Assembly (NCBI GenBank): GCA_026225295.1
Contig: JAMFSN010000210.1
Coordinates: 1-46,694, forward strand
Source of the DNA: Frankia alni
GTDB taxonomy: Bacteria > Actinomycetota > Actinomycetes > Frankiales > Frankiaceae
Reading direction: 5' to 3'
DNA length: 46,694 nt
Part shown: piece by piece, positions 9,002-20,588 of the stretch
Numbering within the stretch: position 1 is the stretch's first letter
Layout: every line of letters begins with the position of its first letter
The notes under the pieces: generated by a model
Databases searched by the model: none
What the model saw: only the letters and a program-made list of their open reading frames with translations
What the model was told of the DNA's origin: nothing
Made by a program: the position numbers and the translations under genes

Positions 9002-9805
9002 CCCGATGCGCCCGCGCGGAGCCCGCGGCTGCCGGGTGAGTCGCCGCCGCCGGTCGCCGCCGCCCCTGGTCGCCCCCGGCGTACTGCAGCCATCGCGGCT
9101 GCGTGAGCGAACGCTCCGCGACCCGCTGGCGCAGCCAGCCTTCCTGTCGCCCCGAGCAAACCGCGGACCCCGCCCGGTCGTCAGGGTGAGCGATCCGCCC
9201 GGTGTGCGCTGACCCGGCCAGCTTCGGATGGACCGCTGGGTGTCCGAGTCGGCGGGCGCCCGGGCGGGCGTTGAGGCGGTCAAGGGACCGCCCTCGAGTG
9301 AGTGTCAGGGTGAGCGGGCGTCGTCGGCGCGCTGGCGGGGCCAGCTGGGCCTGACCTCGATCTCGGGGATTCGGGGTGGCCGTCTCGGTCGTCGGTGTCA
9401 TGGTCGGTGCGCCGCCGGTGGTGCGCTGACGGGGCCAGTCCAGGGTGGGCCGGGTGGGTCGGGGCGCGGCGGATGCTCCGTGGGCAGAGGTCCGCGTGAG
9501 CGGTCGATCTGGTGTGCGCTGACCCGGCCAGCTTCGGATGGACCGCTGGGTGTCCGAGTCGGCGGGCGCCCGGGCGTGCGCTCGCGCGGTCAGAGTGTGG
9601 TTTTGCGGCAAGTGTCATGGCCAGCGGAGGCCGGTGGTCCGCTGACGGTGCCGAGTTCTCGTTCCCGGGCGGGTCTGGCCCCGGTTTCGGTGGTGGGTTC
9701 GCGTGTCATGGTCGGTGCGCCGCCGACGGCCCGCTGACGGGGCCAGTCCGCGGACTGCCCGGCCCACGCGCCCGACGCCCCCCGCGCCGACGAACGACGC
9801 AGGCG
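9002..9805. other. 804-bp convergent gap without a credible gene
   Basis: Between the uvrA stop and the stop of the ssgA-like gene. Open frames on both strands exist only because of base composition; they have repeated nonsense segments (for example two near-identical copies of one Arg/His/Pro-rich stretch caused by the DNA repeat). From 9181 onward the gap is a two-copy tandem duplication with dispersed-repeat motifs. 9002-9180 shows nothing I can name. Confidence 0.6.
9181..9795. repeat. Tandem duplication, ~310-bp unit, two diverged copies
   Basis: Copy 1 ~9181-9490, copy 2 ~9491-9795. The best block is 66 bp identical: 9201-9266 equals 9511-9576 (offset 310). Further matched pairs keep nearly the same offset: AGTGTCA at 9301 and 9611 (310), and TGTCATGGTCGGTGCGCCGC at 9396 and 9704 (308). 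Between these blocks the copies have diverged. The motif TGTCAT...CGCTGAC inside them is the dispersed repeat seen elsewhere in the window. Confidence 0.8.
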
Positions 9806-10225
9806 TCAGGTGCGGAGGAGGGCCTCGATGACCTGGTCGAGTTCCTTCTCGGGGCGTTCCTCGCCGGTCGGGACGATCCGCTCGGTGCTGTCCAGGAACT
9901 CCCGCAGCCCGCTCGCATCGACGCGGACCTCCGACTGCCGGTCGCCGCGCGACAACTCCAGCCACACGCTGCCCGACCCGTCGTCGGGCGTGATGCGGAC
10001 ATCGCCGTCGCCGGTCGGTTCTTCCAGGCCGTAACGCAGGAAGTCCCGCAGGACGACCCACCGCCCGCGGGGAAGGGCCGGATGGTCGGGGCTGGACACG
10101 AGGGTCATCCCGACCGCGAGGGGGTCGCAGCGCAGCCAGACCAGCTGGAGGACGGTCAGCCGACCGCGTGAACCGGCCGTGCCGTCGTCCACAACGATCT
10201 CGATGGTGACGTCTTCGCCCAGCAC
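9806..10225 (-). CDS. SsgA-like sporulation/cell-division protein (SALP family)
   Basis: 139 aa, the usual size of SsgA/SsgB-family proteins. Family landmarks in order: YxxxDPLAV equivalent (RCDPLAVGMTL), WVVLRDFLRYGLEEPTGDGDVR (the family pattern RDLLxxGLxxPTGxGDVR), VWLELSRGD, LREFLDSTERIVPTGEE. In streptomycetes these proteins localise to the septum and control sporulation-specific division, for example by recruiting FtsZ. GTG 10225 is chosen because AAGGGAG sits 8 nt upstream; the frame extends further, but only into tandem repeats. Which SALP it is cannot be told. It is divergent from uvrC, with three iterated repeats in the shared 293-bp gap. Confidence 0.82.
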   Translation of the reverse strand: MLGEDVTIEIVVDDGTAGSRGRLTVLQLVWLRCDPLAVGMTLVSSPDHPALPRGRWVVLRDFLRYGLEEPTGDGDVRITPDDGSGSVWLELSRGDRQSEVRVDASGLREFLDSTERIVPTGEERPEKELDQVIEALLRT

Positions 10226-10299
10226 CCGGTGCGCTCCCTTTCTCGTGCGATGTCGTATCGAGGGTCGCAGCACCCGTCCCAAGACGCCACCTCCTCGAC

Positions 10300-10370
10300 A
10301 AAGCGGCGTGTCCGCCGGTACCCAAAGCGGCGTGTCCGCCGGTGACCAAGGCGGCGTGTCCGCCGGTGCC
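10300..10370. repeat. Three tandem 23-24-bp repeats with internal dyad, upstream of the ssgA-like gene
   Basis: Units at ~10300-10323, 10324-10347 and 10348-10370 share AAGCGGCGTGTCCGCCGGT. Each contains the dyad CGGCG-TGTC-CGCCG. A partial fourth GCGGCGT follows. They sit 75-145 bp upstream of the ssgA-like GTG and 150-220 bp upstream of uvrC. Regular spacing of just over two helical turns suggests iterated protein-binding sites rather than a terminator (no U-tract). Confidence 0.7.
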
Positions 10371-10518
10371 GAGCGGCGTCCCGCAGACAACGATGACCCA
10401 TCTCGGCCGCCGCGTCCCGGAGGGCACGGAACGGACAGGTCCCGACATCTCACCGTGATTGAGTGACTACAGGGAGGCGCCGTCGAGGTAGGTGGATCGC
10501 CGCCGTAGGCTCGAAGAC

Positions 10519-12684
10519 ATGAGCGACCCGGCCTCCTACCGCCCCGCGCCAGGCTCTGTGCCGCAGGCGCCCGGCGTCTACCGGTTCCGGGACGATCACG
10601 GTCGGGTCATCTACGTCGGCAAGGCCAAGAGCCTGCGCTCCCGGCTGGGCAATTACTTCACCGACATCCACGCTCTGCATCCCCGCACCCAGACGATGGT
10701 GACCACTGCCGCCTCCGTCGAGTGGACGGTCGTCACCACCGAGGTCGAGGCCCTCCAGCTCGAGTACACCTGGATCAAGGAGTTCGACCCGCGTTTCAAC
10801 GTCCGGTACCGGGACGACAAGAGCTACCCGAGCCTGGCGGTCACCCTGTACGAGGAGTTTCCCCGCCTCCAGGTGATGCGGGGGCCCAAGCGCAAGGGGG
10901 TGCGCTACTTCGGCCCCTACGCCCACGCCTGGGCGATCCGCGAGACGCTCGACCTGCTGCTGCGGGTCTTCCCGGCCCGGACCTGCAGCGTCGGCGTCTT
11001 CAACCGGGCCCACCAGATCGGGCGGCCGTGCCTGCTGGGCTACATCGACCGGTGCTCGGCGCCGTGCGTCGGGCGGGTGGGTCCCGACGAGCACCGCGAG
11101 ATCGTCGAGGACTTCTGCGACTTCATGGCCGGTCAGACCGGCCGGTACATCAAGCGGCTCGAGCGCGAGATGGCCACCGCGGCCGGCGAGCAGGAGTACG
11201 AGCGCGCGGCCCGGCTGCGCGACGACCTGACCGCGCTGCGGCGGGCGGTCGAGAAGCAGGCGGTCGTGCTGCCCGACGGCACCGATGCGGACGTGATCGC
11301 CTTCGCCCAGGACGAGCTGGAAGCGGCCGTGCAGGTCTTCTACGTCCGGGACGGCCGGGTGCGCGGGCAGCGCGGCTGGGTCGTGGACAAGATCGAGGAC
11401 GTCACGACCGGCGATCTCGTCGAGCAGTTCCTCTCCCAGGAGTACCTGTCCGGTCCGGGCGACGGCCGGCCGGGCGGCGGGGTCTCGAACGAGATCCCGC
11501 GCGAGGTGCTGGTGCCCGAGCTGCCCGCCGACGCGGACGTCGTCGCCGAGCTCCTGACCATGGAGCGGGGCGCCCGGGTCGACCTGCGGGTCCCGCAGCG
11601 GGGCGACAAGAAGACGCTGATGGAGACGGTCGAGCGCAACGCCAAGCAGTCCTTCGGACTGCACAAGACCAAGCGGGCCAGCGATCTGACCGCCCGCAGC
11701 CGGGCCCTGGCCGAGCTGGCCGACGCCCTCGACCTGCCCGAGGCGCCGCTGCGCATCGAGTGCTACGACGTGTCCAACCTGCAGGGCACCGAGGTCGTGG
11801 CGAGCATGGTCGTGTTCGAGGACGGGCTGGCCCGCAAGTCCGAGTACCGGCGCTTCGCCATCAAGGGCGTTGAGGGCCAGGACGACGTGGCCAGCATCAA
11901 CGAGGTCATCAGCCGGCGTTTCCGGCGTTACCTGGCCGAGCAGACCGGCCCGGTGACCGCCATCGGCCCCGGCGACGGCGGAACGCGGCCCGACGGCTCG
12001 GGCCCGGACGAGGGCGACGGCCACGACCCCGGCGATGGGGACCTGAGTGGTCCGGTTGACGGGCGGCCGGTTTCCGGCCCCATCGACCCTGAGACCGGGC
12101 GGCCGCGCCGGTTCGCCTACCCGCCCAACCTGGTGGTCGTCGACGGCGGCCCGCCGCAGGTGGCGGCGGCCAAGCTGGCGCTGGAGAGTCTCGGCATCCC
12201 CGACGGCCCGGGCGGGGTCGCCCTGTGCGGCCTGGCCAAGCGGCTCGAGGAGGTCTGGCTGCCGGACGAGGACGACCCGGTCATCCTCCCGCGCACCAGC
12301 GAGGCCCTGTACCTGCTCCAGCGGGTCCGCGACGAGGCCCACCGGTTCGCGATCACCTACCATCGCCAGCGGCGGTCCAGGACCATGGTCGCCTCGGCGC
12401 TCGACGGCGTCCCGGGCCTCGGTGAGACCCGCCGCAAGGCGCTGCTGCGCCACTTCGGTTCGGTCGCCAAGCTGCGGGCCGCCTCGGTCGAGGAGATCAT
12501 CGAGGTGCCCGGCATCGGTCGCCGCACGGCGGAGTCGATCGCCGCCGCGGTGGCCGGCTCCGGAACCGGCCGGTCCGCTGCCCCGCGTCCGGCCGTCAAT
12601 CCGGTTACCGGAGAAATCATCGAAGCCGACCCTGCCACCGCGGCCGACCCGGTCGTCGCGCGGGGCGCCCCGGGGGACACATGA
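10519..12684 (+). CDS. uvrC: Excinuclease ABC subunit C
   Basis: 721 aa. Makes the dual incisions in nucleotide excision repair. The GIY-YIG nuclease is at the N-terminus ([20 protein letters not shown], ~residues 18-40), with the UvrB-interacting UVR segment near 11165-11250. The RNase H-like C-terminal nuclease shows [20 protein letters not shown] and [16 protein letters not shown] helix-hairpin-helix pair at the end reads [18 protein letters not shown] / [13 protein letters not shown]. Unusual is a ~45-residue Gly/Asp/Pro-rich insert (12000-12110) inside the RNase H domain. ATG 10519 fits the family start (MSDPASYRP); an in-frame GTG at 10492 is the alternative. Its stop overlaps rapZ by ATGA. 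Confidence 0.96.
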   Translation: MSDPASYRPAPGSVPQAPGVYRFRDDHGRVIYVGKAKSLRSRLGNYFTDIHALHPRTQTMVTTAASVEWTVVTTEVEALQLEYTWIKEFDPRFNVRYRDDKSYPSLAVTLYEEFPRLQVMRGPKRKGVRYFGPYAHAWAIRETLDLLLRVFPARTCSVGVFNRAHQIGRPCLLGYIDRCSAPCVGRVGPDEHREIVEDFCDFMAGQTGRYIKRLEREMATAAGEQEYERAARLRDDLTALRRAVEKQAVVLPDGTDADVIAFAQDELEAAVQVFYVRDGRVRGQRGWVVDKIEDVTTGDLVEQFLSQEYLSGPGDGRPGGGVSNEIPREVLVPELPADADVVAELLTMERGARVDLRVPQRGDKKTLMETVERNAKQSFGLHKTKRASDLTARSRALAELADALDLPEAPLRIECYDVSNLQGTEVVASMVVFEDGLARKSEYRRFAIKGVEGQDDVASINEVISRRFRRYLAEQTGPVTAIGPGDGGTRPDGSGPDEGDGHDPGDGDLSGPVDGRPVSGPIDPETGRPRRFAYPPNLVVVDGGPPQVAAAKLALESLGIPDGPGGVALCGLAKRLEEVWLPDEDDPVILPRTSEALYLLQRVRDEAHRFAITYHRQRRSRTMVASALDGVPGLGETRRKALLRHFGSVAKLRAASVEEIIEVPGIGRRTAESIAAAVAGSGTGRSAAPRPAVNPVTGEIIEADPATAADPVVARGAPGDT

Positions 12685-13553
12685 CCACCAGCCCGCCCCG
12701 TCTCGAACTGGCCATCATCACCGGCCTGTCCGGCGCCGGCCGCAGCACCGCGGCCAAGTGCCTGGAGGATCTCGGCTGGTTCGTCGTCGACAACCTGCCG
12801 CCGGCCCTGCTGACCACCATGGCCGAGCTGGGCAGCCGCTCGCAGGGGGTCAACCGGATCGCCGCCGTGGTCGATGTGCGGGGCCGCGCGTTCTTCTCCG
12901 ACCTACGGGCCTCGTTGGACGCCCTGGACGCGCGTGGGGTCCGGCCCCGGGTGCTGTTCCTGGAAGCCAGCGACGAGGTGCTGGTCCGCCGCTTCGACCA
13001 CGTCCGCCGGCCGCACCCGCTGCAGGGCGACGACCGACTCGTCGACGGCATCCACCGTGAGCGGACCCTGCTGATCGAGCTGCGGGGCGAGTCCGACCTG
13101 GTCCTCGACACCTCCGATCTCAACGTCCACGAGCTGCGGGCCAAGATCGACGCCGCCTTCGGCGAGCCGGGCGGGAAGCGTCTGCACGCCACGGTGGTTT
13201 CGTTCGGATACAAGTACGGGCTCCCGCTGGACGCCGACCTCGTGGTCGACTGCCGGTTCCTGCCGAATCCGCACTGGGTCGACGAGCTGCGGCCGTTCAC
13301 CGGTAAGGACCAGGCGGTACGGGACTACGTCCTCGGCCGGGCCGGCGCGGAGGAGTTCCTCGCCCGCTACTCCTCTCTGCTGGGCCTGGTCGGGGTGGGC
13401 TACGTGCGGGAGGGCAAGCGGTACGTGACGCTGGCCGTGGGCTGTACCGGCGGCAAGCACCGCAGCGTGGCGATGGCCGAGGAGTTCGCGCGCCGGCTCG
13501 CCTCCGACGGGGTCGGCGTCCAGGTCGTCCACCGGGATCTGGGTCGCGAGTAG
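12681..13553 (+). CDS. rapZ: RNase adapter RapZ-family nucleotide-binding protein
   Basis: 290 aa, full length. P-loop [12 protein letters not shown] (residues ~14-25; Arg in place of the usual Lys is common in actinobacterial members), [10 protein letters not shown], then the conserved C-terminal domain [25 protein letters not shown] and CTGGKHRS. In E. coli the family controls GlmS through small RNAs. In actinobacteria that RNA target is not established, so only the family is certain. The ATG overlaps the uvrC stop (ATGA) and the next gene starts directly after its stop. This gives a tight uvrC-rapZ-yvcK-whiA operon. Confidence 0.95.
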   Translation: MTTSPPRLELAIITGLSGAGRSTAAKCLEDLGWFVVDNLPPALLTTMAELGSRSQGVNRIAAVVDVRGRAFFSDLRASLDALDARGVRPRVLFLEASDEVLVRRFDHVRRPHPLQGDDRLVDGIHRERTLLIELRGESDLVLDTSDLNVHELRAKIDAAFGEPGGKRLHATVVSFGYKYGLPLDADLVVDCRFLPNPHWVDELRPFTGKDQAVRDYVLGRAGAEEFLARYSSLLGLVGVGYVREGKRYVTLAVGCTGGKHRSVAMAEEFARRLASDGVGVQVVHRDLGRE

Positions 13554-14807
13554 ATGGCGCCGGACCCCCTCGCCGAACCGCCAGCGGCCAACGGCCCCGG
13601 CCCACTGCCGCCGGGGCAGCTACCGCCCCGCGACCGGTCGCCCGGCTACGTGGAGCCCGGCCGCGTGGCGCCGGGACACCTGGCGCCGGGAAATCTGGCG
13701 CCGGGAAAGCTGGTGCCCGGGAATCTGGTGCCCGGAAGTGCGGGTACCGCGGAGCCGGCGGTCGGCCCGGCCGCCGGTCCGGCGGTGGTCGCTTTCGGCG
13801 GCGGGCACGGGCTGGCCGCGTCGCTCGCCGCGTTGCGGCCGGTCACCGCCCGGCTGACCGCGGTCGTCACCGTCGGGGACGATGGCGGGTCGTCCGGCCG
13901 GTTGCGCGACGAGTTCGGGGCCCTGCCCATGGGGGACCTGCGGATGGCCCTGTCCGCCCTGGCCGGCGCCGAACCGTGGTCCCAGACCTGGGCTGACGTC
14001 TTCCAGCACCGCTTCGGTGGCGCCGGTCCGCTGGGCGGCCACGCGGTCGGCAACCTGGTGCTCACGGCGCTCGCCGAGCGGACCGGCTCGCCGGTCGCCG
14101 CCCTCGATCTGGCCGCCCGCCTGCTCGGGGTGACCGGCCGGGTGCTGCCCCTGTCGTGCGACAGCATCGACATCGTGGCCCGGGTGGCGGGGCTCGAAGC
14201 GGACGATCCGCACGGGGCCCGCGAGGTCCGCGGCCAGGTCGCGGTGGCCACCACCGCCGGCCGGGTGGCCAGCCTCCACCTGCACCCGTCGACCCCCCAG
14301 GCCTGCCCGGAGGCGCTGGCCGCGGTCCGGGCCGCGGACTGGGTGGTGCTGGGCCCGGGCTCCCTCTACACCAGCGTGCTGCCCCACCTGCTCGTCCCCG
14401 ACATGGTGAAGGCGCTGCTCGACTCGCCGGCCCGACGCGTGCTGGTGCTCAACCTCGCCCCCCAGCCGGGCGAGACCGAGGGCTTCCCCCCTGAGGCACA
14501 TCTGGAGGTGGTCGCCCTGCACGCGCCGGAGCTGACCCTGGACGTTGTCGTCGCCGACCCGGCCACCGTGCCGCGGCCGGCCGTACTGGAGCGGGCCGCC
14601 GCCGCCCTCGGCGCCCGACTGCACCTCGCGTCGGTGGCCGTGCCCGGCCAGCCGCGCCACGACCCACTGCGGCTCGGCGAACAGTTCCGCGGGCTGTTCG
14701 CCGACGCCGCCGACCGCCGCCCTGCCCCCCACGGCGACCCGGTAGTTCACGGCGATCCTGAGACCCATGGCAACGAAGGCCCCCATGGCCACGAGAGCGA
14801 GGACTGA
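13554..14807 (+). CDS. yvcK: Gluconeogenesis factor YvcK/CofD-like (UPF0052)
   Basis: 417 aa; family members are usually ~320-350. The conserved fold begins near residue 75: VVAFGGGHGLAASLAALR, VTVGDDGGSSGRLRDEFGALPMGDLRM, HAVGNLVLTAL, LGPGSLYTSVLPHLL. Family proteins bind UDP-sugars and affect carbon and cell-wall metabolism. The extra N-terminus is Pro/Gly-rich, with a five-fold 15-bp repeat giving an xPGxL pattern. The C-terminus carries a His/Gly/Asp-rich tail (HGDPVVHGDPETHGNEGPHG). ATG 13554 abuts the rapZ TAG; a later start inside the repeat region cannot be excluded. Position between rapZ and whiA is conserved across Gram-positives. Confidence 0.93.
   Translation: MAPDPLAEPPAANGPGPLPPGQLPPRDRSPGYVEPGRVAPGHLAPGNLAPGKLVPGNLVPGSAGTAEPAVGPAAGPAVVAFGGGHGLAASLAALRPVTARLTAVVTVGDDGGSSGRLRDEFGALPMGDLRMALSALAGAEPWSQTWADVFQHRFGGAGPLGGHAVGNLVLTALAERTGSPVAALDLAARLLGVTGRVLPLSCDSIDIVARVAGLEADDPHGAREVRGQVAVATTAGRVASLHLHPSTPQACPEALAAVRAADWVVLGPGSLYTSVLPHLLVPDMVKALLDSPARRVLVLNLAPQPGETEGFPPEAHLEVVALHAPELTLDVVVADPATVPRPAVLERAAAALGARLHLASVAVPGQPRHDPLRLGEQFRGLFADAADRRPAPHGDPVVHGDPETHGNEGPHGHESED
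13666..13740 (+). repeat. Five 15-bp in-frame repeats in yvcK 5' end
   Basis: Units of 15 bp (TGGCGCCGGGAAATC and variants) at 13666, 13681, 13696, 13711 and 13726, encoding LAPGx / LVPGx pentapeptides. Length 15 keeps the frame, so copy number could vary without breaking the gene. Confidence 0.85.
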
Positions 14808-14813
14808 TCCGCT

Positions 14814-17025
<2,212 letters not shown>

Positions 17026-17026
<1 letters not shown>

Positions 17027-18231
17027 TGCGGACGATCGACGAGTTGGACGTCGCGGGCCGCCGCGTACTGGTTCGGACCGACCTTAACGTGCCGCTCGAC
17101 CGGTCCGGCGGCACCGCCCGCATCACCGATGACGGTCGGGTCCGCGCGAGCCTGCCGACGATCCGGGAGCTGACCGACCGCGGCGCCCGGGTGATCGTCT
17201 GCTCGCACCTGGGTCGTCCCCAGGGCGCGCCCGACCCGGCGTATTCGCTGGCGCCGGTGGCCGAGCGGTTGGCCGAGCTGCTCGGGCGGCCGGTGGCGTT
17301 CGCGTCCGACGTGGCCGGGGACTCGTCGGTCGCGGTGGCCGGCGGTCTGGCCGACGGGGAGGTCGGACTGCTGGAGAACCTGCGCTTCGAGCCGGGGGAG
17401 ACCAGTAAGGACGGCACCGAGCGGGCTGAGTTCGCCGACCGGCTGGCCGCGCTGGCCGAGTTCTACGTCGGGGACGCGTTCGGGGCCGTGCACCGGGCCC
17501 ACGCCAGCGTCGCCGACGTCCCCAGGCGGCTGCCGCACGCGGCCGGTCGGCTCGTCATCGCGGAACTGGCCGTGCTGCGCCGGCTCACCGCGTCGCCGGC
17601 CCGGCCGTACGTCGTGGTGCTGGGCGGTTCCAAGGTGTCGGACAAGCTGGGCGTGATCCGGGCGCTCCTGCCGACGGTGGACGCCCTGCTCGTCGGGGGC
17701 GGGATGTGTTTCACGTTCCTGGCCGCGCAGGGGCACGGGGTGGGCGGTTCGCTGCTCCAGGCCGAGATGGTGGAAACCTGCAAGGGGCTGCTGGCCGATG
17801 CCGGCGGCCGCATCGTGCTGCCGACCGATATCGTCGTGGCGGCCGACGTCGCGCCCGACGCGCCGACGACGGTGGTGGCCGCGGCCGCGATCCCGGACGG
17901 CCGGAAAGGCCTGGACATCGGTCCGGAATCGGTTGCGCTGTTCGCCGCTCGGCTGGCCGGCGCGAAGACGGTCTTCTGGAACGGCCCGATGGGAGTGTTC
18001 GAAATGGCACCGTTCGCCGCCGGAACCCTGGGTGTCGCCGAGGCGGTGGCCGCCATCGGGGACGGTTCCGCCGATGCCCTGTCGGTCGTCGGCGGTGGCG
18101 ACTCGGCCGCCGCGGTCCGCACGCTGGGCGTCGACGAGGCCCGCTTCGGTCACATCTCGACCGGCGGCGGCGCGAGCCTCGAATTCCTCGAGGGCAAGAC
18201 CCTGCCCGGCCTCGCCGCGTTGGACGCCTGA
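17026..18231 (+). CDS. pgk: Phosphoglycerate kinase
   Basis: 401 aa. Transfers phosphate from 1,3-bisphosphoglycerate to ADP. N-terminal [12 protein letters not shown] (substrate Asp/Asn), [39 protein letters not shown] and the nucleotide-binding WNGPMGVFE and GGGDSAAAV motifs are all present. It starts at GTG 17026, overlapping gap by one base, and its TGA overlaps the tpiA ATG by one base. Regulated with the glycolytic operon. Confidence 0.97.
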
Positions 18232-19052
18232 TGGCCCGGACCTCCGGTTCCGGTCGGGCCGGGTCGGGCCGGCCCGCTGGTCGCCGGGTGCTCGTCGCGG
18301 GCAACTGGAAGATGAACCTCAACCACCTCGAGGCCATCGCGCTCGTCCAGAAGCTCGCCTTCGATCTGAAGCCCAAGGAGCTCGAGGTCGTCGAGGTGGT
18401 GGTCATCCCGCCGTTCACCGACCTGCGCAGCGTGCAGACCCTGGTCGACGGGGACCGGGTGGCCATCGCGTACGGGGGGCAGGATCTGTCCCCGCACGCC
18501 GGCGGGGCCCACACCGGCGACATCAGCGGCGCGATGCTGGCTCGGCTGGGCTGCAGTTTCGTCGTCGTCGGCCACTCCGAACGGCGGGCCGACCACCACG
18601 AGGACGACGCGCTGGTGGCCGCGAAGACGCGGGCCGCGTACGCGACCGGCCTGACGCCGATTGTCTGCGTCGGCGAGCAGGAGGACATCCGCGGCGCCGG
18701 CGTCCACACCGGCCACGTCCTCGATCAGCTGACCGGGTCGTTGGCCGGCGTCACGCTGGAGCAGGCCGCGACGTTGGTCGTCGCCTACGAACCGGTCTGG
18801 GCGATCGGGACCGGAAAGACGGCGTCGGCCGACGATGCCCAGGAGATGTGCGCGGCCATCCGGGAGAAGCTGGCCGAGCTGTTCACCCCCGAGGTCGCGG
18901 CCGGCATCCGGGTGCTCTACGGCGGATCGGTCAAGGCCTCGAACGCGGCCGAACTGTTCGCCCAGCCGGACGTCGACGGCGGTCTGGTCGGGGGAGCGAG
19001 CCTGGTGGCCGACGACTTCGCCGGCATCGTCCGCGCCCCGCTCCCGACCTGA
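18231..19052 (+). CDS. tpiA: Triosephosphate isomerase
   Basis: 273 aa. Interconverts dihydroxyacetone phosphate and glyceraldehyde-3-phosphate. Catalytic Lys in NWKMN (K27), His in VVVGHSERR, Glu in [15 protein letters not shown], and the phosphate-binding YGGSVKASN are all present. It has a Gly/Arg-rich N-terminal extension of about 18 residues compared with typical members. The ATG overlaps the pgk stop by one base. It ends the glycolytic operon; secG, its usual downstream neighbour, lies 6.6 kb away here. Confidence 0.96.
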   Translation: MARTSGSGRAGSGRPAGRRVLVAGNWKMNLNHLEAIALVQKLAFDLKPKELEVVEVVVIPPFTDLRSVQTLVDGDRVAIAYGGQDLSPHAGGAHTGDISGAMLARLGCSFVVVGHSERRADHHEDDALVAAKTRAAYATGLTPIVCVGEQEDIRGAGVHTGHVLDQLTGSLAGVTLEQAATLVVAYEPVWAIGTGKTASADDAQEMCAAIREKLAELFTPEVAAGIRVLYGGSVKASNAAELFAQPDVDGGLVGGASLVADDFAGIVRAPLPT

Positions 19053-19088
19053 CCTTTTTCTTCGGCGACGGCCCCGCTGCCCGACTGG

Positions 19089-19197
19089 CATAGCCAGCGG
19101 GCGCCCCAGCGCCTGCGGGCAATGACACCCAGCCGGCGTCCGGCCCGGACCTGAAGCTGGCCGGGTCAGCGGGCGCCCGGGGCGCGCTGGCTATGAC
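19089..19197. repeat. Inverted repeat downstream of tpiA containing dispersed-repeat copies
   Basis: CATAGCCAGCG at 19089-19099, continuing into GGCGCCCC, is mirrored by 19179-19195 (GGGGCGCGCTGGCTATG). The arms are about 80 bp apart. 19165-19197 is a copy of the dispersed repeat (GTCAGC...TATGAC). The 19-mer 19153-19171 also occurs, inverted, at 9207-9225 and 9517-9535. It could fold as a large hairpin behind the glycolytic operon; there is no clear U-tract. Confidence 0.65.
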
Positions 19198-19287
19198 GGT
19201 GGCCTCGGGCGGGGTGCGAACCACTGATCGTCGCCGTAACGCGGCGGTCAAGTGGTTGTCATGGAAACAATGCGTTCCGTGATCTCT

Positions 19288-19493
19288 TTGACCAGGTCTG
19301 TTACCGCGTCGAGCCGGTTGCTAACGATTCGGACTCGGCCGGCCTCCGGAGTGCCCCATCGTCCATCCTCGCAGCTAATGTGCCGAAGGCTCCAGGTTGG
19401 CGAACAACCTGGCGCCACGCGCCGTGTTAACGGGAGGAGTTACGGGTGGTCCAGTTCTGCGGACCGGCTCACGGGCCGATGGCCGGACGGTGA
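19288..19493 (+). promoter_or_regulatory. Leader of the peptide-transporter operon: possible promoter and 15-codon upstream ORF
   Basis: TTGACC (19288-19293) is a possible -35; no convincing -10 follows. A strong GGAGGAG (19432-19438) is spaced correctly for GTG 19446, which opens a 15-codon frame (MVQFCGPAHGPMAGR) ending in TGA 19491-19493. That stop overlaps the GTG at 19490, the likely start of the permease gene, as GTGA. This arrangement suggests translational coupling through a short leader peptide. Confidence 0.4.
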
Positions 19494-20467
19494 CGGTTCC
19501 CCTCGAGGCGACCGCCTCGGACGAGACCGCGGACCCGGAGGCGATCTATCAGGGCGTCGGCGCGGTCGAGGGCCGGACGCCCTGGCAGATCGCCTGGCTG
19601 CGCCTCCGGCGCGACAAGGTCGCGATCGGCGGCGGCGGCGTCATCCTGCTGCTGGTGCTGTTCGCGCTGCTGGCCCCGGTGCTGACCCGGCTGGAGGGCT
19701 ACGGACCGTACGTCTTCCACCAGAATCTCATCGACCCGACGTTCCAGACGCCGCTCGGTGGTTTCGGCGGGGTCAGCTCCAAGCACTGGTTCGGCGTCGA
19801 GCCGGGCACCGGCCGGGACATGTTCGCCCGGATCGCCTACGGGGCGCAGGTCTCGCTGCTCATCGCGGTCGGCGCCACGGCGGTCTCGGTGTTCCTGGGA
19901 GCCACCCTGGGCACCATCGCCGCCTACGTCGGCGGGTTCGCCGACACTCTGGTCAGCCGGACCATGGACGTCATCCTGGCGTTCCCGTACCTGCTGTTCG
20001 CCCTGGCCCTGGTCGCGGTGGCCCCGGACTTCAACCGCAAGCTGCTGCTGATTCTCATCATCGCGGGCATCAGCTGGCCCTACATCGGGCGCATCATCCG
20101 CGGCCAGGCCCTCTCGCTACGGGAACGGGAATTCGTCGAGGCGGCCCGCAGCATGGGCGCCGGATCCTGGTACATCATGTTCCGCGAAATCCTGCCCAAT
20201 CTGGTCGCGCCGATCCTGGTGTATTCGACGCTGATCATCCCGACGAACATCCTGACCGAGACCGCCCTGTCGTTCCTCGGCGTGGGTGTGCAGCCGCCGA
20301 CCTCGTCCTGGGGCGAAATGATGTCCGAGGCGGCCAGCGGCTATTTCCAGATCGACCCGGCCTACATGATCTTTCCTGGCGGGGCGATCTTCATTACGGT
20401 GCTCGCCTTCAACCTGTTCGGCGATGGACTGCAGGACGCCCTCGATCCCCGGTCGAGTCGGCGATGA
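19490..20467 (+). CDS. dppC: Dipeptide/oligopeptide ABC transporter permease (DppC/OppC family)
   Basis: 325 aa from GTG 19490; an in-frame TTG at 19397 would add 31 residues. Inner-membrane permease. First TM at ~residues 45-65 (GGGGVILLLVLFALLAPVL), followed by the usual periplasmic loop containing HWFGVEPGTGRDMFARIAYG. The permease core has the EAA motif EFVEAARSMGAGSWYIMFREILPN, where the ATPases dock, and ends with the conserved FLGVGVQPPTSSWGEMM and DGLQDALDP. First gene of a transporter operon with order permease, binding protein, permease, ATPase, ATPase. Substrate not predictable beyond peptides or similar solutes (some family members carry nickel or glutathione). Confidence 0.9.
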   Translation: MTVPLEATASDETADPEAIYQGVGAVEGRTPWQIAWLRLRRDKVAIGGGGVILLLVLFALLAPVLTRLEGYGPYVFHQNLIDPTFQTPLGGFGGVSSKHWFGVEPGTGRDMFARIAYGAQVSLLIAVGATAVSVFLGATLGTIAAYVGGFADTLVSRTMDVILAFPYLLFALALVAVAPDFNRKLLLILIIAGISWPYIGRIIRGQALSLREREFVEAARSMGAGSWYIMFREILPNLVAPILVYSTLIIPTNILTETALSFLGVGVQPPTSSWGEMMSEAASGYFQIDPAYMIFPGGAIFITVLAFNLFGDGLQDALDPRSSRR

Positions 20468-20588
20468 AAGCGGACTTCGCGGGCTCGTGCGCCCCGGCGT
20501 TCCGCGGGCGGACGGTCTGCCCGCGGTGGGAGGTCGTCGCCCCCGCGGCGGCCGTCCCGGTATCACCCAGGAAGGGGCTCATCTCACG

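Noticed and set aside
5975..9283. Very long open frame (1102 codons) on the minus strand opposite uvrA
   Set aside because: It is antisense to a full-length, motif-complete UvrA; its translation is Arg/Gly/Val/Asp-rich with no domain. It comes from GC-rich codon usage.
9228..9737. Small genes in the uvrA-ssgA gap
   Set aside because: Frames contain the duplicated DNA in repeat form, lack RBS, and give Gly/Arg/Ser-rich translations.
10300..10370. Rho-independent terminator
   Set aside because: Three equal dyads in a divergent control region without U-tracts; operator-like layout fits better.
10450..12453. 667-codon minus frame opposite uvrC
   Set aside because: Shadow of uvrC; no recognisable protein features.
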